Assembly: GCA_050012355.1 (NCBI GenBank)
Contig: JBEKHI010000099.1
Span: forward strand, 1 to 21,932
Length of the DNA stretch: 21,932 nt
Direction of reading: 5' to 3'
Source of the DNA: JBEKHI01 sp050012355
Lineage (GTDB): Bacteria; Actinomycetota; Actinomycetes; Streptosporangiales; Streptosporangiaceae
Positions 1-8,141 of this stretch are shown here, one piece after another. Position numbers and translations under genes: made by a program. The notes under the pieces were generated by a model. That model was given only the letters and a program-made list of their open reading frames with translations, ran no database searches and had not been told where the DNA came from. The stretch's first letter is position 1. Each line of letters opens with the position of its first letter.

Positions 1-1
1 T

Positions 2-29
2 TTGTGTCAACAGGACATTAAGGTACGAT
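2..29 (+). promoter_or_regulatory. Promoter of the NUDIX gene (leaderless type)
   Basis: TTGTGT at 2-7 and TACGAT at 24-29 are separated by 16 nt and resemble vegetative -35 and -10 boxes. The -10 box lies 6 nt before the ATG at 36, so transcription should start at or next to the start codon. There is no Shine-Dalgarno sequence, as expected for a leaderless mRNA. The window begins here, so any operator further upstream is not visible. Confidence 0.55.
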
Positions 30-35
30 CTAGGG

Positions 36-734
36 ATGACAGAGCGTGAGCGACTGCGGTTGTGGCTTGCCGTCGACCTGGTGATCCTGACGGTCAGGGA
101 AAGTCAGCTGCAGGTACTGGTCATCGAGCGGGGCAACGAGCCGTACCGCGGCCGCACCGCGCTGCCCGGCGGGTTCCTCCGCGCCGGAGAGGATCTGCGC
201 GAGGCAGCGGAACGCGAGCTACGCGAGGAGACCGGGCTCGACGGCGCGGCCCTGCACCTTGAGCAGGTGACCACCTATGGCGCTCCCGATCGCGACCCGC
301 GGGGCCGGGTCGTCAGCGTGGCGTACCTCGCCATCGCGCCGGACCTTCCGGTTCCGGCGGCTGGTTCGGACGCCCGGTCCGCCCGCTGGATGCCGGTCGC
401 GAAGGTACGCGGCGGGCTGGCTTTCGATCACTCGCGGATCCTGGAGGACGCCGTCGAGCGGGCCAGGACCCGGCTGGAGTTCACCACGCTCGCGACCGCC
501 TTCTGCGGCCCTGCCTTTACCATCGGCGATCTGCGCCACGTCTACGAGGTCGTCTGGGACATCTCGCTGGATCCGCGGAACTTCAACCGTAAGGTCACCC
601 ACACCGAAGGTTTCGTCCAGCCCGCCGGAAGCATGCGCGTTCCCGGAGTAGGCCGTCCGGCCGCGTTGTACGAACGCGGCCCGGCCCGGGCACTCAACCC
701 GCCACTGCTGCGCAACGGCAGTAATCCGGGCTGA
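36..734 (+). CDS. NUDIX hydrolase with C-terminal winged helix (NrtR-like)
   Basis: The 232-residue protein has a full Nudix box at residues 46-68: G46, E52, R60-E61, E64-E65 and G67-L68 all match GX5EX7REUXEEXGU. A diphosphohydrolase activity on a nucleotide-derived substrate is therefore plausible. Residues about 150-220 look like the winged helix that follows the Nudix fold in the NrtR/ADP-ribose-sensing family, ending in the typical GRPAALYERG stretch. NrtR-type proteins regulate NAD metabolism, and many have degraded Nudix boxes. The box here is intact, so the protein could be an enzyme, a regulator or both. The start is the ATG 6 nt after a -10 box. The 3' end overlaps the convergent AfsR-type gene by 193 bp. 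Family-like sequence continues almost to the end, so this frame is genuinely coding through the overlap. The substrate is unknown. Confidence 0.85.
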   Translation: MTERERLRLWLAVDLVILTVRESQLQVLVIERGNEPYRGRTALPGGFLRAGEDLREAAERELREETGLDGAALHLEQVTTYGAPDRDPRGRVVSVAYLAIAPDLPVPAAGSDARSARWMPVAKVRGGLAFDHSRILEDAVERARTRLEFTTLATAFCGPAFTIGDLRHVYEVVWDISLDPRNFNRKVTHTEGFVQPAGSMRVPGVGRPAALYERGPARALNPPLLRNGSNPG

Positions 735-3700
735 TAGACCCGATCCTGGCCGGGGACGTTCGCCGCGCGGTAGAGCGCCGCCACCTGACCCCAGGTGGCG
801 TTGCCCGCCACCGCGTCACCCCGCCGTCCGGTCAGTTCCGCGAGGGCGGCCAGCGCCCGGACCTGAAGGTAAGCCGCCCCGCAGCCCGCGAACGCGGTCC
901 CGGCCTGCTCCAGGGCACCGACCTGGTCATCTTCCCGGTCCTGGGCACCGCACAGCGCCGCGACCGACAGCCATACGCGTCCTTCGAGAACGGCGTCCGC
1001 GCCATCCTTCGCCAGCGTGACGGCCTCGGCGAGGTACCGCTCCGCCAGCGGATAGTCACCTTCGCGCCCGGCCACGTCGGCCAGCCCGTGGACGGCGTAC
1101 GCACGGCCGATCCCCGCGCTGTCCCCGTAGACCCGGAGCACGGTTTCGAAGGCTGCCCGCGCGCTCGCGAGGTTGCCCGCCGCTAGCCTCGCCTGGCCAC
1201 TCCAGTACCTGGTCTGCGCGATGAGGCGGTTGTCGCCGAGCTCGTCGGCGAGCCGTCCCGCCTCGTCGAGCGCGGGAATCGCCGCCGCGTGGTCGCCGCG
1301 GTCCAGGTGGACCTGGCCGATGTAACGCGAGGCCTGCCACTGGCCCACGGTGTCCCCGCACTCGGCGTACCGCACGCGGGCGCTCTCGAACAGCGCGAGC
1401 GGCCGGGTGAGGTGCCCCTGCCTGCGCAGCGCGTTGGCCAGCGTGCGCAGGGCTATCGCCTGCCCATGCCGGTTCCCGCACTCGGCCATCAAGTTAGCGG
1501 CTCGTTGCAGCTCGCGGACGGCGGTGCCCTCGGACCGCCGGCTGGCGGCGAGGGCGGGCTGGTTGAGACCGGCGATCACGATCCCCTCGCCCAGCTTGTC
1601 ACCCGCCGCCCGGCAGGCGCGCAGCGCCACCATATGGGTGGCGTGCCAGTCGTCGAAGTAGCCGCGGATGGAGTAAAACTCGTGGGTGGAGACGGCAAGG
1701 TCCCAGGCCAGATCGGCGAGGCCCAGTTCGGCGCAATGCTCGATCGCGGCCCTGATGTTCGAGCGTTCAGTCTCGAACCAGCGCAGCGGCGACGCGTCGA
1801 CCTCGGCGAGGATCTCCTCCGGTGCGTCCCAGTCGGCGGCCGCGCAGTGCACCACCTCGAAGTCGCCGCCGTGCAACCGGGAATGCGCGCGCCGGGTCAA
1901 GGTGAGCAGCGCCCGGTACACCTGCGCGGGCACGGCGTCGCGGTCGCCTGGGTACTCGGCCAGCGCCCGGCGCCGGGCGTACTCCCGGGTGAGATCGTGC
2001 AGGCTGTAATGCGCCTGCGACTCCACCGTCTCGATCATGAACCCCGCGGCCAGCTGCGACAACGCCGCGTACCCGTCGTTGGCCGGCCCGCCGAGCACCG
2101 CGGCCGCCGTCCACGGCCCGAATCCTGTCAGCCGGAGCGAGCCCAGCGCCAGGAACAGCTGACGGGCGCGGGCATCGAGCCGTTCGAACCCGGCTCCGGT
2201 CGTGCGCACCAAGCTGAGTTCCCCGTAGACGAACCCGTCCGGTCCTTGCTTGTCGAGACGATCCGCGAGGTCGGCCGTCGGGCGAGGATGGTCGCGCACC
2301 CGCAGCGCCCCGGCGATGCGCAACGCGAGCGGCAATCCGCCGCACAGTCGCACCACCCGGCCGATGGCGTCGGCGTCGTCCGGCAACGACACCCCCGCGT
2401 CGCGTACCACCCGGCGGAATAGCTCGGCTCCATCCTGGTGATCCAGCGGCCGCAGCGGAGCGACATGATGAGCTCCGTTGATCTCCGGCAGCCGGTGCCG
2501 GGCGGTGACCAGCACCGCGCAGGACGGGCTGGCCGGCACCAGTTCGGCGATCTGCGCACCGTCGGCGACGTCGTCGAGCACCAGCAGGACACGACGATCC
2601 GCCATCAAGGTCCGGTAGGTCGCCAGCCGTTCGGCCTTGCTGTCGGGCACCCGCGCCATGCCGAACGCGCGCAGGAACTGGGCCAGGATCTCAGCGGTCC
2701 CCAGCTCGCCTCCGATGGTGCCATGCAGCTCCAGGTAAAGCTGGCCGTCGGGATAGCGGTCGCTGACCGCGTGCGCCGCCCGCAGCGCCAGCGCCGTCTT
2801 GCCGATGCCGCCAGGACCGGAGATCACCACCACCTGGGCGGCGGGGCGAGACTCGTGCCGCAGCAGCCGGGATACCTCGGCGGCCGCGTCGCCGCGCCCG
2901 ACGAGATCGGCCGCGGGCGGCAGTTGCCGGGGCACGGTCACGACCGGACGGGCCATGCCCGCTCGCTTGGCGATGGCCGACCACGCGGTGGTGATCGCGG
3001 TCTCGTCGCCGCGCGCGACCGCGAAGTGGAAGTTCCGCAGCAGCGGGTCCGGCTCACCGCCGGTTTCCTCGGCGAACGTCTCGCGGTAGCGCTCGTACGT
3101 GCGCGCGACCTCCGCCAGGTGCCCGCATCGGTACTCGGCGGTCATCAACTGCTCGCACAGGCGCCGGTCGGACGGATAGAAACTGCAGATCAGGATCAGC
3201 TCGTCAAGTATGCGTTCCTCATTGCCGCGCGCCAGTTCCAGATCGAATAGCCGCACCGCGGCCCGCTTGTGCCGTTGCTCGAGCGCCAGGGTTTCCTGGT
3301 GGAAGGCGTCGCTGGGAACGTTCGACAACGGGTGCGCGCCGCGCCATAGCCGCAGCGCCCGCCGCAAGCAAACGATCTCATCATCAACGCGGCGTTCCGC
3401 CAATGCCGCGTCCGCCTCACGGACCAAGCGCTGGAAGAGCAGGATATCGATATCCTCCTCGGCGACCCGCATCTCATACCCGAAACGGGCATGAGTCTTC
3501 AGATCGTCGCCCCGGCCGATGGCCGTAAGCAGATCACGCAGCGCTTTAATCCGCTTGTAAAGCTGCGCTTCCTCGACCTCGTCATTACCCCACCCCGCCC
3601 TGATCAACTCGATCTTGGAAATCCGGCGATTCGGATTTACCAGAAGAGCGGCCAGCATGATCAAGGTCGGACCAGCTGGAAGAGTAATTAAACGGCCACC

Positions 3701-3739
3701 CTGCCCGATCTCCAATTCACCCAAAAGCGTATAAATCAC
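542..3739 (-). CDS. AfsR/SARP-type STAND regulator (winged helix-BTAD-NB-ARC-TPR)
   Basis: The 1065-residue protein is probably cytoplasmic and DNA-binding. Residues 1-95 form an OmpR-like winged helix and about 96-245 a bacterial transcriptional activation domain (BTAD). The linker RQLPPAADLVGR (271-282) leads into an NB-ARC ATPase with Walker A GPGGIGKT (308-315), Walker B VLLVLDD (384-390), the VTARHR arginine motif (411-416) and GLPLA (468-472). TPR-like helices fill about 650-1000. This is the AfsR architecture: ligand or protein sensing by the repeats, ATP-driven switching and transcription activation. The start is GTG at 3739, after a GGGGTGGGG-rich leader. Codon 17 (3691-3689) is TTA, which suggests bldA-type control. 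The gene is divergent from the CHAT-Hsp70 operon with a 213-bp shared upstream region, so it probably regulates that operon (inference). The last 63 or so residues lie antisense to the NUDIX gene and look like read-through rather than a domain. Confidence 0.9.
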   Translation of the reverse strand: MIYTLLGELEIGQGGRLITLPAGPTLIMLAALLVNPNRRISKIELIRAGWGNDEVEEAQLYKRIKALRDLLTAIGRGDDLKTHARFGYEMRVAEEDIDILLFQRLVREADAALAERRVDDEIVCLRRALRLWRGAHPLSNVPSDAFHQETLALEQRHKRAAVRLFDLELARGNEERILDELILICSFYPSDRRLCEQLMTAEYRCGHLAEVARTYERYRETFAEETGGEPDPLLRNFHFAVARGDETAITTAWSAIAKRAGMARPVVTVPRQLPPAADLVGRGDAAAEVSRLLRHESRPAAQVVVISGPGGIGKTALALRAAHAVSDRYPDGQLYLELHGTIGGELGTAEILAQFLRAFGMARVPDSKAERLATYRTLMADRRVLLVLDDVADGAQIAELVPASPSCAVLVTARHRLPEINGAHHVAPLRPLDHQDGAELFRRVVRDAGVSLPDDADAIGRVVRLCGGLPLALRIAGALRVRDHPRPTADLADRLDKQGPDGFVYGELSLVRTTGAGFERLDARARQLFLALGSLRLTGFGPWTAAAVLGGPANDGYAALSQLAAGFMIETVESQAHYSLHDLTREYARRRALAEYPGDRDAVPAQVYRALLTLTRRAHSRLHGGDFEVVHCAAADWDAPEEILAEVDASPLRWFETERSNIRAAIEHCAELGLADLAWDLAVSTHEFYSIRGYFDDWHATHMVALRACRAAGDKLGEGIVIAGLNQPALAASRRSEGTAVRELQRAANLMAECGNRHGQAIALRTLANALRRQGHLTRPLALFESARVRYAECGDTVGQWQASRYIGQVHLDRGDHAAAIPALDEAGRLADELGDNRLIAQTRYWSGQARLAAGNLASARAAFETVLRVYGDSAGIGRAYAVHGLADVAGREGDYPLAERYLAEAVTLAKDGADAVLEGRVWLSVAALCGAQDREDDQVGALEQAGTAFAGCGAAYLQVRALAALAELTGRRGDAVAGNATWGQVAALYRAANVPGQDRVYQPGLLPLRSSGGLSARAGPRSYNAAGRPTPGTRMLPAGWTKPSVWVTLRLKFRGSSEMSQTTS

Positions 3740-3952
3740 GGAGCCCCACCCCCCTCGAAACCGACTATAACAGCACGCAACGCAATAGATCCATCCTTCT
3801 CACCCGGGGCAAATGTTCGTTAACGCACGCACCAACTGACCTTTCTCTTCACGGTCACCTCTGACGTCACGCGCTGCCCGGCGGAAGAAAAACGGTAGAG
3901 GCCTCGCGCACGCTTGGACCAGGGACCGAGCCACTGGGTGAGGGGGTGCGTG
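3740..3952. promoter_or_regulatory. Divergent intergenic region between AfsR-type gene and CHAT operon
   Basis: This 213-bp region is less GC-rich than the genes on either side. On the - strand, TATAGT (3769-3764) is a good -10 box for the AfsR-type gene, giving a short leader of about 20 nt; no clear -35 is seen. Towards the CHAT gene, TCAC recurs at 3849, 3855 and 3867, inside GTCACCT (3854-3860) and GTCACGC (3866-3872). An 8-bp palindrome TGACGTCA lies at 3862-3869. SARP proteins bind short direct repeats near promoters, so these are candidate sites only; their 6- and 12-bp spacing is not the classical 11 bp. AGGGGG (3941-3946) is the ribosome-binding site for the CHAT gene. Confidence 0.5.
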
Positions 3953-6900
3953 ATGGTTCCTTCGCCAACCCGGCATGCCCGGGTCCGGGCGCACGCTGGC
4001 CTAGTCGCCGCCCGACGGTATTTCGCGCACTACCCCGGGCCGCCCGGTCCGGACTTCCACGCGGCCGAACGCGACCTGGCGGCGGCGCTCCGCGATCTCG
4101 CCCACGGCGATCCGCTGCGGGACGAGGTTTCCTTCGTCCTGGGCGCTATCCGGATCGCCGACCACGAGATGCGCTGCGCGAACCCGTGTCCCGCTCCGGA
4201 CGAACTGGTGCCGATCGCCGGGCTGCTCGCGGCCGGCGGCGAGCGACCGGGAGCGCCCGCGGCGCGGCTCTATCCGTACGCCATGACGGTGGACAAGCTG
4301 TATGACCACACCCGCGACCCGGCCCACATCGATCTCGCCATCACCTGGCTTCGCGCGGCCGCTGGACATCGCGACGTTTCACCGGGTGACCGGCGCCGCG
4401 CGCTGCTGTCACTGGCCATCCAGCACGCGAGCAAGGGCGCCGCGCTGCGCGATAGCCAGGGCCGCTCCGGCCCGGGCACGCCGAGCTGGGCCGCGTTCGA
4501 CGCCGCGATCAGGCAGTTCGAAGCCGTGCTCGCCGAATTGGACGAACACGGCGGGAAATCCGACCCGGCCATCGCCACCGACCGGCTGGACACGTGGCTT
4601 GGCCTGCTCGAAACGTATTACCAGCGGGGCGGCGATCAGGCTCGCGACGATGACCTCGACGCCATGGCGGCGCTGGCGCGGAACCTGATCAGCCACCTGG
4701 AGCCCGGGTACCGGTTGCGGTCGTACGCGCTGGGACGCAGCGGCGTGCTGCTCATGCAGCGGATCATGCGGCAGGCCGGTGACGGGTGGGACCAGGCGCT
4801 CGAGGCGGCCATGCGGTCCTTCCAGCCGACCACGATCCGCGAGGTGCTCACCACCGTGCCCGGATTCGAGGCCGACCTAGCCGCGGCGGACGACGCGCTC
4901 GCCATGGCGGTCGGGCTGGAGAATCCCGCCAGCCGCTGGCAGCCGCTGTTCACGGCGGCCGCCTGCGCGGTCCGCGGGCTGCGCTACCTGGCCCACGGCG
5001 GGAAGGAGAACATTCAGGGCTTCGGCCGCCTGTGCCGGATCGTCATGGGGTACCCGGATCTGGACCCGGTTTACCGGCGGTCCTGCTCGGAGTTCCTGCT
5101 CGTCGTTATGGTCCATCAGCTTGCGGACTCCGGTGCTGAGCTCGGCTTGCTACGGCGTAGTGCCGCCGGGCTGCTTCCGTCGGGTCACGAAGCGCTTGAC
5201 GTGATGATCGGGCTGCTGGCGCGGTTCGCGGCCGCCGATGGCGCGCGAATGGACCCGGCGCTGTCCTGGGCGCTGGCCAGCGCCGTGAACATCAGGGCGG
5301 CAGGCGAGCTCACCGATACCGAACTGGCCGCCAGCTACGCCCGCCAGTGCGCCGCCGCCACCGCTTACGCGAACCTGCCGACCGTCCACGCCGTGCTGCT
5401 CGCGGAGGCCGCCATCACCGGAGCGGAGTGGGCGCGCCGCGGCACCGGCCCGGCCGGGCTCACCGATCAGGTCGCCGCCGCGTTCTCCGATGCGCTCGGC
5501 TCTTTCCCGCCGTCGCACCCGATCACCATCGACCTGGCAACCCGGGCATCCAAGTTCGCCGGAGACATCCCGCCCGACCTGGGAGCGTTCAGCCCACGGG
5601 TCCTGGCGTCACCCGGGACCGCCAGCCACGGCCTGGTGGCCGCGTCCCCCGGACAGGCGGCCGAAATCGCCAGGTCCGCGCTGGACCCGCCGCCCCGGAA
5701 GGCCGAGCGGCAAGCCGCCGTCCGCTCGGTGCTCGCACTCGCCCTGGGCACCCGCTGGGTGCGCGAGCGGAACGATGAGTACCTCGCCGAGGCGATCAGC
5801 CAGCTGCGCTGGGCCATCGGGCTGGTCAGGCAGCGGCACCCATTGCACGCTCCGCTGACCGGGCTGCTGGCCGGGATGCTGCTTGACCGGGCCTGGACCC
5901 GCGGCGACCACGCCGATGTCGACGCGGCACTGGCATTGCTAGAAAACCAGCCGACCATAACGGCGGGGCCCAGTCTGAACGTGCTACTGGCTCAGACCGG
6001 ACCGCCAGCGTTGCGCCCGCTGCTGTCGACGGGAGATGTCCCGTCCGCCGGGCTGACGGAGGCCGCCATCGGCTCCGCGTTGCTGCTGCGCGGTCTGCTG
6101 TCGCACTCCGACGGCCGCGATCTTTCCGAGGCAGCCCGGCTGCTGGCCCAGGTGGCCGCCGGCCTGCCCGCCGACGACCCGCGTCGCCCCGGCGTGCTCA
6201 GTGATCTCGGGCTGGCGTTGTTCGCGGGCGATGACACGACCGGGCTACGGTCCGGTCTGGACACGCTGCGAGAAGCGCTGGCGGCCTGTCCGGCCGGGCA
6301 TCCCCAGGAGCCCGCCATCATGCTGCGGGTCGCCGCCGCGCTCGCCGCGAACGCGCACGCCGCCTACGATCCGCGCATCGTCGACCAGAGCGTCGAGCTG
6401 CTGAGGAGGGCGTTGCGATCGGCCGGGCGCGACAGCTACGGCGAGCGGTCACGCTGCCTGTACAGCCTGGGCTACACGCTGCTTGTCCGGTTCTCCCGCG
6501 GCGGGCAGCGCACCGATCTGGATGCCGCGATCGACGCGCTCGAGGAGTCCCGGGCCGGCCTTGAGCCGGTGCCGGGAGATCCGTTCACGGTGCCGGTGCT
6601 GCGGTTGCTCGCGTGGGCCCATCGCCGGGCGGGAGAGGCCGGATCGGGGACCCATCGGAGCCTGGCCCGCAGCATCGGCCGGTCCGTCTTGCATGCCCGC
6701 GCCGAGACAGTGTTGCTGCAGACCCGCTCGCGGCATGGCGTGGCGGCCGCCCGCGCGGCCGGCCAGGACGCGGTACGGCTGGCGCAGTGGTGCCTGGCGG
6801 ACGGCATGACCGGATCCGCTGTCGAGGCACTCGAACTCGGCCGGGCGCTCGTCCTGCACGAGGCGACGGTGGCGGGCGGCGTCCCGGCCCTGCTCCGCGA

Positions 6901-8128
6901 GGCCGGTCAGCCCGGACTCGCCCGCGAGTGGGCGGCCACCCAATGGCATGAGATCGACGAGGTCCCGAGCGACCTGCGGCACCGGGTGCTGGTCGCGCTG
7001 CGCGACGGTCCCGCGCAGCGGCGCCTGCTATCGGCGCCCGAGGTCTCCGAGATCGCCGCCACTCTGCGGGCCAGCGGCACCGACGCGCTCGTCTACCTGG
7101 TGCCGGGCGGCTACGCGCTGATAGTCCACCCCGACGGCCAGGTACGGGAGTGCCGGCTCCCGGACCTCGTCACCGGCCCCGGCAGTGTGCTCGCCGATTT
7201 CGCCGCCGCCCACCACGAGAAACAGCACCAGCGGTTCCGCGCCCTGCTCGGTGAGCTGTGCGATTGGGCCTGGACGGCGGCCGTCGGCCCGGTCCTGGCC
7301 CTGATCAAGGCGGCCGCTCCCCCGGCGCGCCTGACGATCGTGGGAGTCGGGGCCCTCGGCCTCGTCCCCTGGCACGCGGCCCGGCACGAGGTGGCGGGCC
7401 AGTATCACTACGCGTGCCACGAGGCGGTCTTCGTCAGCTGCGCGAGCGCCCGGCAGCTGATCGATGCCACCGCGCGGCGGCCCGCGATCGGCAGCGGGCC
7501 AGCGGTGCTGGTGACCGAGCCGGGCGGAAACCTGAGGTGGGCCGGGCAGGAGACCGACGCGATGGCGTCGGTGCTCTACCCCGGTGCGGTGACCGCGACC
7601 GATGCCGAGCAGATCCTGGCGCTGCTGTCGGCCGGCGACCCTCCCCAGGTACTGCACTTCGGCTGTCATGCCTGGTCGGCGGACGCTCCCGAGCAGAGCC
7701 GTCTGGAACTGCCCGGCGGCGACCTGACGGTCGACCGCATCCTGCTGCGGGCCCGCGCGCGCGGGCCAGGATCGGCGGCGGGGCTGGTGGTCCTCGCCGC
7801 GTGTGACAGCGACCTCACGCTCACCGACTATGACGAGGCGCTGACGCTGACCTCGGCGTTCCTGGCGGCGGGCGCGGCCGGCGTCGTTGGCTCGCGCTGG
7901 GCGGTCAGCGATCTGTACACCGCCCTGCTCATGTTCATGCTGCACCGCCACCTGGTGCTGAATCCGCGGGAAAGCCCGGCCGCCGCGCTGCGCGCGGCCC
8001 AGCTGTGGATGCTCGATCCGCACCGCGAGGCACCCGCCGAGATGCCGGAGGAGCTGGCTGCGCAGGCCCATCGGATGACCGCCAGCGAACCATTCGCCTG
8101 GGCTGCTTTCACATATCACGGAAAATAA
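3953..8128 (+). CDS. CHAT-domain (caspase-like) protease with large helical-repeat region
   Basis: I start this at ATG 3953 because AGGGGG sits 6 nt upstream; in-frame GTG (3950, 3938) and TTG (3914) are alternatives. The product is 1391 residues. About 1-1040 are alanine/leucine-rich helical repeats of TPR type. About 1040-1391 form a CHAT domain, a caspase-related peptidase fold. The catalytic His is H1239 in HFGCHA and the catalytic Cys is C1284 in LAACDSD, followed by the conserved AGAAGVVGSRWAVSD strand-turn. CHAT proteases in bacteria are often effectors released by a sensor, cutting a partner protein to cause dormancy, death or regulation. The repeats probably hold the enzyme inactive or bind the partner. 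It is the first gene of an operon with an Hsp70, 13 nt downstream. No signal peptide or membrane segment is seen. The substrate is unknown, and no gasdermin-like target is visible nearby. Confidence 0.88.
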   Translation: MVPSPTRHARVRAHAGLVAARRYFAHYPGPPGPDFHAAERDLAAALRDLAHGDPLRDEVSFVLGAIRIADHEMRCANPCPAPDELVPIAGLLAAGGERPGAPAARLYPYAMTVDKLYDHTRDPAHIDLAITWLRAAAGHRDVSPGDRRRALLSLAIQHASKGAALRDSQGRSGPGTPSWAAFDAAIRQFEAVLAELDEHGGKSDPAIATDRLDTWLGLLETYYQRGGDQARDDDLDAMAALARNLISHLEPGYRLRSYALGRSGVLLMQRIMRQAGDGWDQALEAAMRSFQPTTIREVLTTVPGFEADLAAADDALAMAVGLENPASRWQPLFTAAACAVRGLRYLAHGGKENIQGFGRLCRIVMGYPDLDPVYRRSCSEFLLVVMVHQLADSGAELGLLRRSAAGLLPSGHEALDVMIGLLARFAAADGARMDPALSWALASAVNIRAAGELTDTELAASYARQCAAATAYANLPTVHAVLLAEAAITGAEWARRGTGPAGLTDQVAAAFSDALGSFPPSHPITIDLATRASKFAGDIPPDLGAFSPRVLASPGTASHGLVAASPGQAAEIARSALDPPPRKAERQAAVRSVLALALGTRWVRERNDEYLAEAISQLRWAIGLVRQRHPLHAPLTGLLAGMLLDRAWTRGDHADVDAALALLENQPTITAGPSLNVLLAQTGPPALRPLLSTGDVPSAGLTEAAIGSALLLRGLLSHSDGRDLSEAARLLAQVAAGLPADDPRRPGVLSDLGLALFAGDDTTGLRSGLDTLREALAACPAGHPQEPAIMLRVAAALAANAHAAYDPRIVDQSVELLRRALRSAGRDSYGERSRCLYSLGYTLLVRFSRGGQRTDLDAAIDALEESRAGLEPVPGDPFTVPVLRLLAWAHRRAGEAGSGTHRSLARSIGRSVLHARAETVLLQTRSRHGVAAARAAGQDAVRLAQWCLADGMTGSAVEALELGRALVLHEATVAGGVPALLREAGQPGLAREWAATQWHEIDEVPSDLRHRVLVALRDGPAQRRLLSAPEVSEIAATLRASGTDALVYLVPGGYALIVHPDGQVRECRLPDLVTGPGSVLADFAAAHHEKQHQRFRALLGELCDWAWTAAVGPVLALIKAAAPPARLTIVGVGALGLVPWHAARHEVAGQYHYACHEAVFVSCASARQLIDATARRPAIGSGPAVLVTEPGGNLRWAGQETDAMASVLYPGAVTATDAEQILALLSAGDPPQVLHFGCHAWSADAPEQSRLELPGGDLTVDRILLRARARGPGSAAGLVVLAACDSDLTLTDYDEALTLTSAFLAAGAAGVVGSRWAVSDLYTALLMFMLHRHLVLNPRESPAAALRAAQLWMLDPHREAPAEMPEELAAQAHRMTASEPFAWAAFTYHGK

Positions 8129-8141
8129 GAAAGGAAATCCT

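Noticed and set aside
1289..2422. 377-residue + strand open frame opposite the AfsR-type gene
   Set aside because: It is antisense to clear NB-ARC/TPR coding sequence and shows no family features; long antisense frames are expected in high-GC DNA.
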